DNA of 64,000 nt, from contig NZ_JAERQF010000018.1 of the NCBI RefSeq assembly GCF_016734815.1, positions 1-64,000 on the forward strand. The letters are read 5' to 3'. Within the stretch, counting starts at the first letter, position 1. Each line of letters opens with the position of its first letter. The DNA comes from Hymenobacter rubidus. Lineage in GTDB: Bacteria; Bacteroidota; Bacteroidia; Cytophagales; Hymenobacteraceae. Under the pieces are notes generated by a model. That model worked only from the letters and a program-made list of their open reading frames with translations. It ran no database searches and had not been told where the DNA came from. This document shows, in pieces, positions 1 through 8,002 of the stretch. Both the position numbers and the translations under genes were made by a program.

Positions 1-91
1 TGTACAGGTCCAACGTGCAACTCATCATAGGCAGTGTTAACGGGCCACCCAACTCAACGGATGCGTAACATCAGTTAGTAATCCAACCGTC

Positions 92-176
92 TGTCATGCT
101 GAACGCAGTGAAGGACCTTATCACGTCGGCACGAATCGACAGAATGTGATAAGATGCTTCCTTCATCAGTATGACA
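92..176. repeat. A-type palindromic repeat, left member of an inverted pair
   Basis: An 85-bp element begins TGTCATGCTGAACGCAGTGA and ends ATGACA. Its reverse complement occurs again at 1687-1771 with only a few differences. Its outer ends resemble the A family found elsewhere in the window, but the inside differs. It is followed by half an A element at 187-221. Confidence 0.85.
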
Positions 177-186
177 AACGGCGCGC

Positions 187-221
187 CAGAGATGCTTCAA
201 CTGCGCTCAGCATGACGTTCT
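187..221. repeat. Half A-family repeat upstream of the first gene
   Basis: This is the right arm of an A element (AGAGATGCTTC then GCTCAGCATGACGTTCT) without its left partner. The left arm of an A element lies just after the same gene at 1647-1676, so the two halves face each other across the gene. Confidence 0.7.
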
Positions 222-249
222 TTGGGTTTGTTCTATCAATTCCTCGTAT

Positions 250-1644
250 TTGCCCGTGCCCGTACCCGCCCCTCCCGTCATTACCGTAGTGGGTGGCGGC
301 TTTGCCGGCACGGCGCTGGTGCTGCACCTGCGGCAGCAAGCCGCTTTGGCGCAGGCCGAAATTCATCTCATCGAGCCGCGTGAGGTGCCCGGCCCCGGCC
401 TGGCCTATTCTGCCCGCCGGCCCGAATACCTACTCAACGTGCGCCCCGGCGGCCTGAGCCTCTACGCCGATGCGCCCGAGCACTTTGCCGCGTGGCTGCA
501 AGACCAGCCCGAAAGTGCCAACGGCGCACCCGAATTTGCCTCGCGGGCCAGCTACGGGCGCTACCTGAGCGAAAACCTGAGTGCGGCCCTTGGCGCGACT
601 GGCCCCGGCCACCTGCGCTGGCACCAGACCACCGCCGTGGCAGCCCCTGCCCTACCCGATGGCCGCCGGGCCGTGCAGCTTGCCAATGGCACTGAAATCG
701 TGAGCGACTACGTGGTGCTGGCGCTGGGCAACTTTCCCTCGCCGCCCCCCGCCGGCCCCGACCACCGCTACCTGCACCACCCCGCCTACCACGCCGACCC
801 CTGGGCCCCGCGCAACCTGCGCCGCATTGGCCCCGACGATTCCGTGCTGCTCATTGGCTCGGGGCTGACGGCGGTAGATGTGTTGCTGGCCCTGCGCCAG
901 GACGGCCACCGCGCCCCCATAACCGTGGTGGCCCGCCACGGCCGCTGGCCCAGCGCCCACGTCCCCGCCGCGCCCACCTACCCCAATTTCTACTCCGAGC
1001 TAGCTGCTGAAACGACGGTGTTGGGCGTAATTGCCGTTTTCAAGCGGCACCAGCGGCTGGCCCAAGCACAGGGCATCGACTGGCGGCCGGTGCTGGATGC
1101 GTTGCGCCCAGACCTGGGCCGCATCTGGGCAGCGTGGCCGCTGCTGGAGCAGCAACGGTTTTTGCGGCACCTGGCCGGGCTGTGGGCCGTAGCGCGGCAC
1201 CGTAGCCCGCCGCAGAACGCGGCGGCAGTAGCCGAACTGACGGCCGCCGGCTTAGTGCAGTTGCAAGTAGGCACGGTGCGCGAAGTATTGCCCGACGGTG
1301 ACCAACTCAGGGTGCGGGTGCGCCCCCACGGCCGCGCCGGTTGCTGGCTCACAGCCCAGCACGTGGTATGCTGCGCCGGCCCGCTGCTTAACTACAGCCG
1401 CATTGCCGACCCGCTGGTAACGAGCCTGCGAGAAGCCGGCCACCTCACCCCCGACCCACTGGGCTTGGGCCTGCTCACCGATGAGCACGGCGCATTGCTC
1501 GGAGTTAATGGCGGGCTTTCGCGCACGCTGTTCACGCTGGGCCCCAGCCGCCGGCCGGCTTATTTTGAATCGACCGCCGTGCCGGAACTGCGGCAACAAG
1601 CCGCCGCCTTGGCTCAGGAGCTGGCCCGGCGCGTGGGAATCTAA
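250..1644 (+). CDS. FAD/NAD(P)-binding protein (YdhS/COG4529-like)
   Basis: Probable cytoplasmic flavoprotein oxidoreductase of the FAD-NAD(P)-binding family (PF13454 type); the substrate is unknown. The first dinucleotide fold is clear: VVGGGFAG at residues 13-20. A second Rossmann motif, LLIGSGLTAVDVLLAL, starts near residue 200. The middle holds YLLNVRPGG, typical of this family. No signal peptide or membrane segment is seen. The reading frame opens with TTG at 250; a GTG at 256 is an equally good start, and no ATG is available before the nucleotide fold. Length (464 aa) is normal for the family. The gene stands alone between an inverted pair of A-type repeats, so neighbours give no hint of its substrate. 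Confidence 0.85.
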   Translation: MPVPVPAPPVITVVGGGFAGTALVLHLRQQAALAQAEIHLIEPREVPGPGLAYSARRPEYLLNVRPGGLSLYADAPEHFAAWLQDQPESANGAPEFASRASYGRYLSENLSAALGATGPGHLRWHQTTAVAAPALPDGRRAVQLANGTEIVSDYVVLALGNFPSPPPAGPDHRYLHHPAYHADPWAPRNLRRIGPDDSVLLIGSGLTAVDVLLALRQDGHRAPITVVARHGRWPSAHVPAAPTYPNFYSELAAETTVLGVIAVFKRHQRLAQAQGIDWRPVLDALRPDLGRIWAAWPLLEQQRFLRHLAGLWAVARHRSPPQNAAAVAELTAAGLVQLQVGTVREVLPDGDQLRVRVRPHGRAGCWLTAQHVVCCAGPLLNYSRIADPLVTSLREAGHLTPDPLGLGLLTDEHGALLGVNGGLSRTLFTLGPSRRPAYFESTAVPELRQQAAALAQELARRVGI

Positions 1645-1646
1645 TC

Positions 1647-1676
1647 CGTCATGCTGAGCTTGTCGAAGCATCTCTA
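1647..1676. repeat. Half A-family repeat after the first gene
   Basis: GTCATGCTGAGCTTGTCGAA and GCATCTCT form the left arm of an A element, starting 3 bp after the stop codon. The matching right arm is at 187-221. Confidence 0.7.
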
Positions 1677-1686
1677 CTACCTTGGC

Positions 1687-1771
1687 TGTCATGCTGACGA
1701 AGGAAGCATCGTATCACATTCTGTCGATTCGTGCCGACGTGATAAGGTCCTTCACTGCGTTCAGGATGACA
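1687..1771. repeat. A-type repeat, right (inverted) member of the pair
   Basis: This is the reverse complement of 92-176 with about five or six differences over 85 bp by eye. Together the two copies frame the FAD-binding protein gene. Confidence 0.85.
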
Positions 1772-1789
1772 GTCGATTGATAGAGTTTT

Positions 1790-1830
1790 AACGCAAAAAG
1801 CCACTCCGCACAGGAGTGGCTTTTTGCGTT
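1790..1830. terminator. Bidirectional intrinsic terminator
   Basis: AACGCAAAAAGCCACTC pairs perfectly with GAGTGGCTTTTTGCGTT across a short loop. A-rich and T-rich flanks allow stopping in both directions. It lies between the convergent genes ending at 1644 (+) and 1851 (-). Confidence 0.85.
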
Positions 1831-1850
1831 GAGGCAGAACGAAGCGCGTG

Positions 1851-2129
1851 CTACGCCGCCAAAGCCGGGTACATAGGCAGCACCGGCGCTTCCGTAGCAG
1901 GGAAAGCCGGGCGGATATCGGCCAAACGAGCCGGCGCAGTTGCTGGGGCCGTGTCGTCGGCGTGGCGGCGGAGGGCGCGCATCAGCAGGTAGCGGTATTT
2001 CTCAGCGTCGGCCAAGGCTTGCTCAATGGCGTGCAGGGCGTCGGCGTGAGCTACCACCGGCTGCAAGTCGCGGCGCGGGCGGCGGGCTTCAAACACGTGT
2101 CCTTCGAGGTATTCTGCGGCAGATTTCAT
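1851..2129 (-). CDS. Small hypothetical protein, 92 aa
   Basis: I do not recognise a family. The start chosen is the ATG at 2129 (MKSAAEYLEGHVFEARRPRR); a longer reading to 2213 adds 28 residues that look like translated leader. The protein is predicted soluble: a charged helical stretch (about residues 20-60, HAIEQALADAEKYRYLLMRA) followed by an Ala/Pro-rich tail. There is no signal peptide or cysteine motif. It lies downstream of the MDR oxidoreductase on the same strand, 144 bp away, and ends at a strong bidirectional terminator, so it is probably expressed as the last gene of a short unit or alone. Confidence 0.65.
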   Translation of the reverse strand: MKSAAEYLEGHVFEARRPRRDLQPVVAHADALHAIEQALADAEKYRYLLMRALRRHADDTAPATAPARLADIRPAFPATEAPVLPMYPALAA

Positions 2130-2273
2130 GGTGAAAACGGGCCGGTTGTAAGAGTATCTACGGCTTGCTGTATTAACCTTGAAACCGGCGTTTTCATTCC
2201 CATTAAGGCACATTTTAGCCGTAATTTATCCACTCACAGTCAGCGCATTACATCCGGTATTTATCGGTGTTTT

Positions 2274-3281
2274 TCAGGCAATTTTTAATACCACTTTGCC
2301 GAATTGCGCGCCTGCCTCCAGCCGGCGCAGGGCCGCTTCTCCGTCGGCCAGAGGGAATACTTCATCCACCACCGGCACAATGCCTTTTTCGGCCACCAGA
2401 GCCAGCAGGCCTTCGAAATCCTGCTCGCTGCCCATGGAGGAGCCCAGGATGCTGAGCTGTTTCCAGAACACTTTGGCGGGTGGCACGTCCGGAATAGTGC
2501 CCAGCGTGCCGCCGTAGAACACAATGCGGCCACCGGGCGCGGCGGCATCGAGCAGGGCGCCAAAGGCGGCGCCGGCCGCACTGTCGATGATGACATCAAA
2601 CGCCCCACCGGCTTGCTGCATGAGGGTTTTCACCCAACCATCGGCCTGGTAGCTGATGCCGCCTTTGGCCCCCAGCGCCTGGGCGCGGGCAATTTTGTCT
2701 TCGGCGCTGGATGTCACCCATACTTCGGCGCCACGGGCCACGCAGAGTTGTACGGCCGTGAGCGCCACGCCACCGCCCACCCCGGTCACCAACACCCGCT
2801 CGCCGGGCTGCACCTGGGCGCGGGTGAAGGCCGCCCGGTAGGCCGTGAGGCCGGCCAGCGGCAGGGCCGCGCCCTGCTCGAAGCTGAGGTGCGCGGGCAG
2901 CGGAAAAATGTAGCGGGCCGGCAAGCTGATGTATTCGGCAAACGTGCCGGGGTCGGGCATGCCGAGCACCACGAAGTCTTTGGCCTGGGCGCGGGGGTTG
3001 TCGCCCCAGCGCAGGCCGGGGTAAATCAGAACGCGGGCCCCCACGGCAGGCGCGGTGGCGGGCACGTTTTCGCCGTGGGCCGCTACTTCGCCGGCGCCAT
3101 CGGCCCCCAGGGTGCAGGGCAGTTTAATGCCGGCGTACTGGCCCTTCTGAATCCAGACGTCGCGGTGGTTAAGGGCAGCGGCGTGGAGCTTCACCAAAAT
3201 TTCGCCGGGGCCGGGCGTGGGGGTAGGAATGTCGCGGACGGCCGCGGGCTGGTGGATGGCGTCGAGTTGGAGGGCTTGCAT
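2274..3281 (-). CDS. Zinc-less MDR family NAD(P)H oxidoreductase (quinone reductase-like)
   Basis: Medium-chain dehydrogenase/reductase of the quinone oxidoreductase or enoyl reductase group, 335 aa, the usual length. The GroES-like N-terminal domain has LNHRDVWIQKGQYAG and LGADGAGEV (about residues 37-90). The Rossmann domain carries VLVTGVGGGVALTAVQL near residue 163, with the glycine-rich NADPH site. The catalytic zinc cysteine and histidine set of alcohol dehydrogenases is absent, so a zinc-independent reductase is likely. The exact substrate cannot be told. It is the first gene of a minus-strand pair with the small 92-aa protein. Confidence 0.88.
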   Translation of the reverse strand: MQALQLDAIHQPAAVRDIPTPTPGPGEILVKLHAAALNHRDVWIQKGQYAGIKLPCTLGADGAGEVAAHGENVPATAPAVGARVLIYPGLRWGDNPRAQAKDFVVLGMPDPGTFAEYISLPARYIFPLPAHLSFEQGAALPLAGLTAYRAAFTRAQVQPGERVLVTGVGGGVALTAVQLCVARGAEVWVTSSAEDKIARAQALGAKGGISYQADGWVKTLMQQAGGAFDVIIDSAAGAAFGALLDAAAPGGRIVFYGGTLGTIPDVPPAKVFWKQLSILGSSMGSEQDFEGLLALVAEKGIVPVVDEVFPLADGEAALRRLEAGAQFGKVVLKIA

Positions 3282-3414
3282 GGGATTGAACTAACGGTTC
3301 CCAGATAGCAGGGATTACTAAAAATGAAATTTCGGAGCATTGTTTGCAGCTACTATCAGCGCAACAACGAAGCTATTCAAGAGGTCGACAGAGCTTCCTG
3401 AACAGTACCTAGCG

Positions 3415-3545
3415 CGGTGTCGGGGTTGGTATAGAGTAGCGCGAACGTTGTCGTTCGCGTCCCCGCGCCGCCAGCTCGTTCTGGCACGCGAACTGCGAAG
3501 TTCGCGCTACTGACCGTACGTACACTGACTTCGAAACGGCTGTAA
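3415..3545. repeat. B-family palindromic repeat, copy B1
   Basis: GTAGCGCGAACGTTGTCGTT with CGCGTCCCCGCGCC faces GGCACGCGAACTGCGAAGTT and CGCGCTAC. The outer arms (GGGGTTGGTATAGA, ACTTCGAAACGGC) are a worn version of the arms in B2 and B4. It fills most of the gap between the MDR gene start and the rhomboid gene stop. Confidence 0.75.
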
Positions 3546-3548
3546 CCG

Positions 3549-4418
3549 TTACCCCAGCGCGGGCTTTTTCAGCCCAATCAAAGCCAGCGGGCCGGCTACC
3601 AGCAGGCCCGTGGCCAGGCCGCCGAGGTGGGCGGCGTTGTCGGTGTTGCCGTTGATGCCGGATATCAGGTTGCTGAGCACCAGGTAGAGCACGAGGCCCA
3701 GCATGGCGCGGCGGTCCGACTTGTCGAGCACCAGCTTTTTGCCCACCAGCAGCACCAGCAGCAGGCCGTAGAGGCCGAAAATGGCCCCGCTGGCGCCCAC
3801 CGAGTTGATGCCGTCGAGGCGGTGCCACCATAAGCTGGCCAGGCCGCCGCCCACGCCGCTGGCCAGGTACACCAGCAGCAGGCGCAGCGGCCCCACCCGG
3901 TCTTCGGCCAGCAGGCCCAGCAGCCAGAGCGAGAACATGTTCAGCAGCAGGTGCGACAGGCCGGCGTGCACAAACAGGCAGGTGAGCAGGCGCCAAGGCT
4001 CGCCGTGCAGCGTGAGGGCCGAAACGTTGGAGCCCCATTGCACCAGCTGGAACCCACTGGGGTCGGAGGCCGAGACGCCGCTGAGCACCATGAGCCCGAA
4101 AATGAACAGGTTGAGGTCGAGCAGCAGCGGGGTGGCCAGAAAGCGCCGCGAAGGCAGAAACAAGCCCCGCACCAGTTGCCCAAACAGCTGCGCCCAGGTT
4201 TCGGACTCCTCCGGCGGCGGGGGCGGCGCGGGGCGGGCGGCTTCGGGCAGCAGCTCGCGCCGCCGGAGCTCGGCCACGGCGGCGGCGCCCACGGCGGGCG
4301 GGTAGCGGGCGGCGTTCTGGGCCAGGTACAGGAGCTCGGCTTCGGTCTTTTGGGCGAAAAGCTGGGCAGCCAAAGCGGCCGTGGAGCCGGGCATGTTGTC
4401 GGGGGCGGGTGCGTCCAT
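3549..4418 (-). CDS. Rhomboid family intramembrane serine protease with extra N-terminal module
   Basis: Integral membrane protease, 289 aa. The rhomboid core has HAGLSHLLLN (151-160), the catalytic serine motif GASGAIFG (Ser210), and the catalytic histidine in NAAHLGGLATG (His264), with about six hydrophobic segments from residue 95 on. Residues 1-70 are not part of the core. They hold KTEAELL (24-30) and ELRRR (50-54), then a Pro-rich linker; the same module starts the neighbouring protein at 4627-5493. I chose the ATG at 4418; the frame stays open to 4604, but that stretch is translated repeat C1 and is rejected. The substrate is unknown. Confidence 0.9.
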   Translation of the reverse strand: MDAPAPDNMPGSTAALAAQLFAQKTEAELLYLAQNAARYPPAVGAAAVAELRRRELLPEAARPAPPPPPEESETWAQLFGQLVRGLFLPSRRFLATPLLLDLNLFIFGLMVLSGVSASDPSGFQLVQWGSNVSALTLHGEPWRLLTCLFVHAGLSHLLLNMFSLWLLGLLAEDRVGPLRLLLVYLASGVGGGLASLWWHRLDGINSVGASGAIFGLYGLLLVLLVGKKLVLDKSDRRAMLGLVLYLVLSNLISGINGNTDNAAHLGGLATGLLVAGPLALIGLKKPALG

Positions 4419-4521
4419 GGAAACCTGACGCGGCAAGGAGCGCGCCAGCTTGCCCAACCGGCCACTTTGCCAGATGTTGGCGGGTGTGGTGGCGGGCGGG
4501 GCATCTGCCAACAGCAATATG

Positions 4522-4618
4522 CCCGGTCCGACCGCTCCAGGCGGTCCGACCGGTTGTCGTTGTTTATCGGAACGTGCTCCCGACAACCGGTCGGACCGCT
4601 CCAAGCGGTCGGACCGGG
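4522..4618. repeat. C-family palindromic repeat, copy C1
   Basis: A 97-bp near-perfect palindrome: CCCGGTCCGACCGCTCCAGG and CGGTCCGACCGGTTGTCG face CGACAACCGGTCGGACCGCT and CCAAGCGGTCGGACCGGG. It lies between the rhomboid start and the stop of the gene upstream. Related copies are at 18938-19018, 21920-22075 and 40798-40894. Confidence 0.9.
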
Positions 4619-4626
4619 ACGTGCCA

Positions 4627-5493
4627 CTATCGCAGGTCTACTTTCAGCGGCTTTGCTTTGAGCACCACGCGCTTGTAGGCCCGGCCCGACACGGGCGATA
4701 CCGGCAGCAGGCCGCCTACCAGGTCTTCTACGTCGGTGGTACGGTTCTGCATTTCCTCGTCTTTCAGGAATTCGCGGCCGGCCAGCAGGTCGGGCAAGTT
4801 GTCGAGAATGTGCTGCTGGTTGCTGGCGGCCTCGGCCATGCGCTCAAACTGCGCCTGCATCACGGGGCCAAACTTGAAGCTGTACACGGCGGCGTGGTTC
4901 CAGTCCCGCCACGTTTCGCGCACCGTCACGGTCTGGTCGACGAACATCGGCCCGTTTTTGCCGGCGTACACCTGGTTCACGAGGTATTCGGTCTGTGTTT
5001 CGGCGGTCCAGAAACGCTTGGCCAACTCCCGGAACTGGCGCAGGTGTTGGGCATCGGCCTTCTCCTTGGCCGGCACCTGCTGTAGCTGCCGGACCACCGC
5101 GCCGGCCACCGCGCCATCGTAGCTGGGAATGGCACTGGTGGCCACTTCGGTAAGCTTCGGCGGGGCCTTTTTAACAGGAGCGGCCACGACTTCAGCTGCC
5201 GCCGGCCGCTCTTTTTGCTTGATGAAATAAAGCACGCCCAAGCTAACCGCCAGCACCGCCACCGTGGCCAGCGCAATGGGCCCCGTGCGGAGGCCGGTCT
5301 GGGCTGGCCCGGTGGCTATCAGCGGGGCGGCCGGGGCTTCTGGGGCTACGGGAACGGGCAGCGCCACGCCCCGGCGGCGCAACTCGCGGCGGGCTTCGGC
5401 CACGAGCACCGGCTGGTAATGGTCGGGATGTTCGACAAAAAACAGCAGCTCCGCGTCGGTTTTGTGGTGGTAGAAATCGGTAGCGTGGTCAGA
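4627..5493 (-). CDS. Hypothetical membrane-anchored protein sharing an N-terminal module with the rhomboid
   Basis: A 288-aa protein of no family I recognise. Residues 1-45 hold KTDAELL (12-18) and ELRRRG (38-43), with exactly the same 26-residue spacing as in the adjacent rhomboid. A Pro/Ala linker follows, then one membrane helix at about 73-92 (GPIALATVAVLAVSLGVLYF), followed by a soluble domain of about 190 residues with LRQFRELAKRFWTAETQTEY and a Trp-rich patch. The N-terminus would then be cytoplasmic and the C-terminal domain outside. The start is taken as GTG at 5493, because the homology to the rhomboid begins there; an ATG at 5556 gives 21 more residues. It precedes the rhomboid gene on the same strand, so it could be its substrate or partner. 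Confidence 0.75.
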   Translation of the reverse strand, partial: SDHATDFYHHKTDAELLFFVEHPDHYQPVLVAEARRELRRRGVALPVPVAPEAPAAPLIATGPAQTGLRTGPIALATVAVLAVSLGVLYFIKQKERPAAAEVVAAPVKKAPPKLTEVATSAIPSYDGAVAGAVVRQLQQVPAKEKADAQHLRQFRELAKRFWTAETQTEYLVNQVYAGKNGPMFVDQTVTVRETWRDWNHAAVYSFKFGPVMQAQFERMAEAASNQQHILDNLPDLLAGREFLKDEEMQNRTTDVEDLVGGLLPVSPVSGRAYKRVVLKAKPLKVDLR

Positions 5494-5659
5494 CACGGCA
5501 GTAGAGGTTAGGAGTGAAATGGCAAAGCCGGCAGCAAGATGGCAAATGCCGCGCAAATCCCCTACTCAACCGTGCGGCGTGGTCGCCGTACACCCTGTTG
5601 CGGCGTGTGCCTGCCCAGGCGCTGCGCTTTTTTCATCTCTCCATTTCATCATTCCCATC

Positions 5660-5953
5660 ATGCCCGACCCCACGCAGGAACCAACCGACCCCCGGCCCGA
5701 CTACGCCCCCGGCAGCAGCTCTACCCCCGACCAGGAATCGGAAAACGAGGCTACCGTGAACGCCACCCCCGACACCGCCCCCGACGAACAGCCCAGCACC
5801 GGCACCACCATCCCCAGCAGCACCCAGCAGAACATGGGCGACGGTGCCGGCATTCGGGGCGACTACGGCAACGCCAGCCAGACCAACGGCCTCGAAGGTG
5901 GCCCCGACACACCCGACAACCCGGAAACCGATACGGAGCTTACGGGCTCGTAA
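5660..5953 (+). CDS. Small acidic, disordered hypothetical protein
   Basis: A 97-aa protein starting MPDPTQEPTDPRPD at the ATG at 5660; the longer frame from 5519 has no protein-like content. It is made almost only of Pro, Thr, Ser, Asp, Glu, Asn and Gly, with no hydrophobic core and hardly any basic residues, so it should be intrinsically disordered and strongly acidic. There is no signal peptide or cysteine. Similar low-complexity proteins are common near stress genes in this group, but no function can be assigned. An A repeat begins 28 bp after its stop codon. Confidence 0.6.
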   Translation: MPDPTQEPTDPRPDYAPGSSSTPDQESENEATVNATPDTAPDEQPSTGTTIPSSTQQNMGDGAGIRGDYGNASQTNGLEGGPDTPDNPETDTELTGS

Positions 5954-5980
5954 GGGGTCTTTTAGGGATAGGCGACAAAA

Positions 5981-6086
5981 AGAACGTCATGCAGAGCGCA
6001 GCGAAGCATCTCGCGTGCGGCAGTAATTCAATCGATTGGATTATTGCCGCACGCGAGATGCTTCGCTGCGCTCTGCATGACGTTCT
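5981..6086. repeat. A-family palindromic repeat, copy A1
   Basis: AGAACGTCATGCAGAGCGCA then GCGAAGCATCTCGCGTGCGG pairs with CCGCACGCGAGATGCTTCGC then TGCGCTCTGCATGACGTTCT. The stem is over 40 bp with a short AT-rich loop. It lies just after the stop of the gene ending at 5953. Confidence 0.92.
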
Positions 6087-6147
6087 GTATTTACAGAAGT
6101 GGCTTGTCTTGATTTCTGCTTCAGCCCAGCCTCGCGGCCGAATGCCG

Positions 6148-6155
6148 TAATTTGC
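6148..6155 (+). promoter_or_regulatory. Candidate Bacteroidota promoter -7 element
   Basis: TAATTTGC, a TAnnTT(T/G)(G/C) match, 30 bp before the ATG at 6186. No clear -33 element. Confidence 0.4.
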
Positions 6156-6185
6156 GGCTTGTATTGTTGTCGCTGAATTGTATTG

Positions 6186-8000
6186 ATGTCCCGTTTTCTC
6201 GCCGCTGGCCGCTTCTATTTTTTCCTGTTGATACTATGCGGTAGCCGGTGGACGGCCCCCGCCCAGGCCCAAACGGCGGCCGACTCCACCGAAGCTCCGC
6301 CCCCGCCCAAGCGCGAGCTGCGCGGCATGTGGATTGCCACTGTCGAAAACATCGACTGGCCCAATCAGCGGGGCGAGACGCCCGACCAGTACCGCCGCGA
6401 CTACCGCCGCCTGCTCGACGCCGGCCAGCGCGCTGGCCTCAACGCCGTTTTCGTGCAGATTCGGCCGGCCTCGGATGCCTTTTATAAATCGGACCTGGAA
6501 CCCTGGAGCAAGTGGCTGACCGGCGTGCAGGGCAAAGCGCCCGCCGATGGCGACGACCCCCTGCCCTTCCTCATCACGGAGGCGCACCGGCGCGGCATGG
6601 AGTTTCACGCCTGGTTCAACCCCTACCGCGCCACCATGGACTCGGTGACGCGCCGGCTGGCGCCCACCCACCCCTACCGCCAGCACCCGGACTGGTTTCT
6701 GCGCTACAGCGGGCAGCTGCTGTACAACCCCGGTTTACCGGCGGTGCGCGACCACATTACCCGCGTCATTCTGGACGTGGTGCGGCGCTACGACATCGAC
6801 GCCGTGCATTTCGACGACTATTTCTACCCCTACCCCGAGCCCGGCCAGGTCTTTCACGACGAAGCCGCCTTCCGCGCCTACAACGCCGACAGCCTGAAGC
6901 TGGCCGACTGGCGCCGCCAAAATGTGAACGTCCTCATCCGGGATTTGCACGACAGCATTCAGGCCACGAAGCGCTGGGTGAAGTTCGGCATCTCGCCGTT
7001 TGGCGTCTGGATGAACAAGTCGAAAGCCTTTCCGGAGGGTTCCGACACGCGGGCTGGCCAGCCTTCCTATTCGAATCTGTACGCCGATACGCGGCTGTGG
7101 CTGAAAGAGGGCTGGATTGACTACATCGTGCCGCAGCTGTACTGGAGCACCAATTTCCGCCTCTGCCCCTACCCTGTTTTGGTCGACTGGTGGTCGAAAA
7201 ACCACTTCGACCGCCACCTCTACATCGGCCACGGCACCTATCGCATGCTCGAAAGCACCCGCTCCGACACCACTTGGCGCAACCCGCGCGAGCTGCCCCG
7301 CCAAATCCGCACCAACCGCGCCACCGAGGGCGAGGCCGTGGGCAGCGTATTCTTCTCGGCCAAATCGGTGCTGCGCAACCCGCTGCACACCACCGATTCG
7401 CTGCGCCAGAACCTGTTTCGCTACTTCGCCCTGGTGCCCGCCATGCCTTGGATGGACGCTGTGCCGCCCCTGCCCGTGGCCAATCTCACGTTGCGCCGCA
7501 CGGGCCAGCAAGTCGTCCTCAACTGGCAGAGCGGCCCGCCCGCTGCCGATGGCGACGCCGCCACCTACTACGTGCTCTACCGCTTCGGCGCCAACGAGCC
7601 CAGCTCGCCCAACGACCCCAGCCGCATCCTGGCGCTGCCCCGGCCGGCCCCCGGCTACCCCGCCACCTACGTGGACACGACCGCCCTGCCCGGCCAGGCC
7701 TACGCCTACTACGTGACCGCCGTGGACCGTCTGCACAACGAGAGCCGGCCGATTCGCGTCATCAGCACCGGCTTGCAGGCTACCGAAGTGGCCGTGGGCC
7801 AGCCCCCGGCCGGCACCGCCCGCCCGGCTACCAAGCCCGCCGTGGTGGCCGCGCAGCCCGCCCCCAGCCGGCCCCAACCCACATTGCGCCCCACCCCGGC
7901 CGGCGACAAGCCCGAGGCATCGGCCCCGTTCAGCAAGGTAAAAAGCAAGGAGAAGCCGAAGAAGCGCGGCTTCTTTGCGCGGCTGTTTGGGGTCGGGTGA
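6186..8000 (+). CDS. YddW/GH10-like family glycosyl hydrolase (DUF187), secreted
   Basis: A 604-aa protein with an N-terminal signal peptide (hydrophobic core about residues 7-22, ending near AQAQ). Residues about 40-370 form a TIM-barrel hydrolase of the glycosyl hydrolase-like 10 family (PF02638): RELRGMWIATVENIDWP, AVFVQIRPASDAFY, EFHAWFNPYR, VRRYDIDAVHFDDYFYPYP and KFGISPFGVW are all typical. A fibronectin-like domain follows (about 425-535), then a Pro-rich basic tail ending KKRGFFARLFG. E. coli YddW-like enzymes are thought to act on denuded murein glycan, so a cell-envelope role is inferred. ATG at 6186 is chosen over a TTG just before it. Confidence 0.88.
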   Translation: MSRFLAAGRFYFFLLILCGSRWTAPAQAQTAADSTEAPPPPKRELRGMWIATVENIDWPNQRGETPDQYRRDYRRLLDAGQRAGLNAVFVQIRPASDAFYKSDLEPWSKWLTGVQGKAPADGDDPLPFLITEAHRRGMEFHAWFNPYRATMDSVTRRLAPTHPYRQHPDWFLRYSGQLLYNPGLPAVRDHITRVILDVVRRYDIDAVHFDDYFYPYPEPGQVFHDEAAFRAYNADSLKLADWRRQNVNVLIRDLHDSIQATKRWVKFGISPFGVWMNKSKAFPEGSDTRAGQPSYSNLYADTRLWLKEGWIDYIVPQLYWSTNFRLCPYPVLVDWWSKNHFDRHLYIGHGTYRMLESTRSDTTWRNPRELPRQIRTNRATEGEAVGSVFFSAKSVLRNPLHTTDSLRQNLFRYFALVPAMPWMDAVPPLPVANLTLRRTGQQVVLNWQSGPPAADGDAATYYVLYRFGANEPSSPNDPSRILALPRPAPGYPATYVDTTALPGQAYAYYVTAVDRLHNESRPIRVISTGLQATEVAVGQPPAGTARPATKPAVVAAQPAPSRPQPTLRPTPAGDKPEASAPFSKVKSKEKPKKRGFFARLFGVG

Positions 8001-8002
8001 AG

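Noticed and set aside
4419-4604. N-terminal extension of the rhomboid reading frame
   Set aside because: The added residues are the translation of palindromic repeat C1; the module shared with the neighbour starts after the ATG at 4418.
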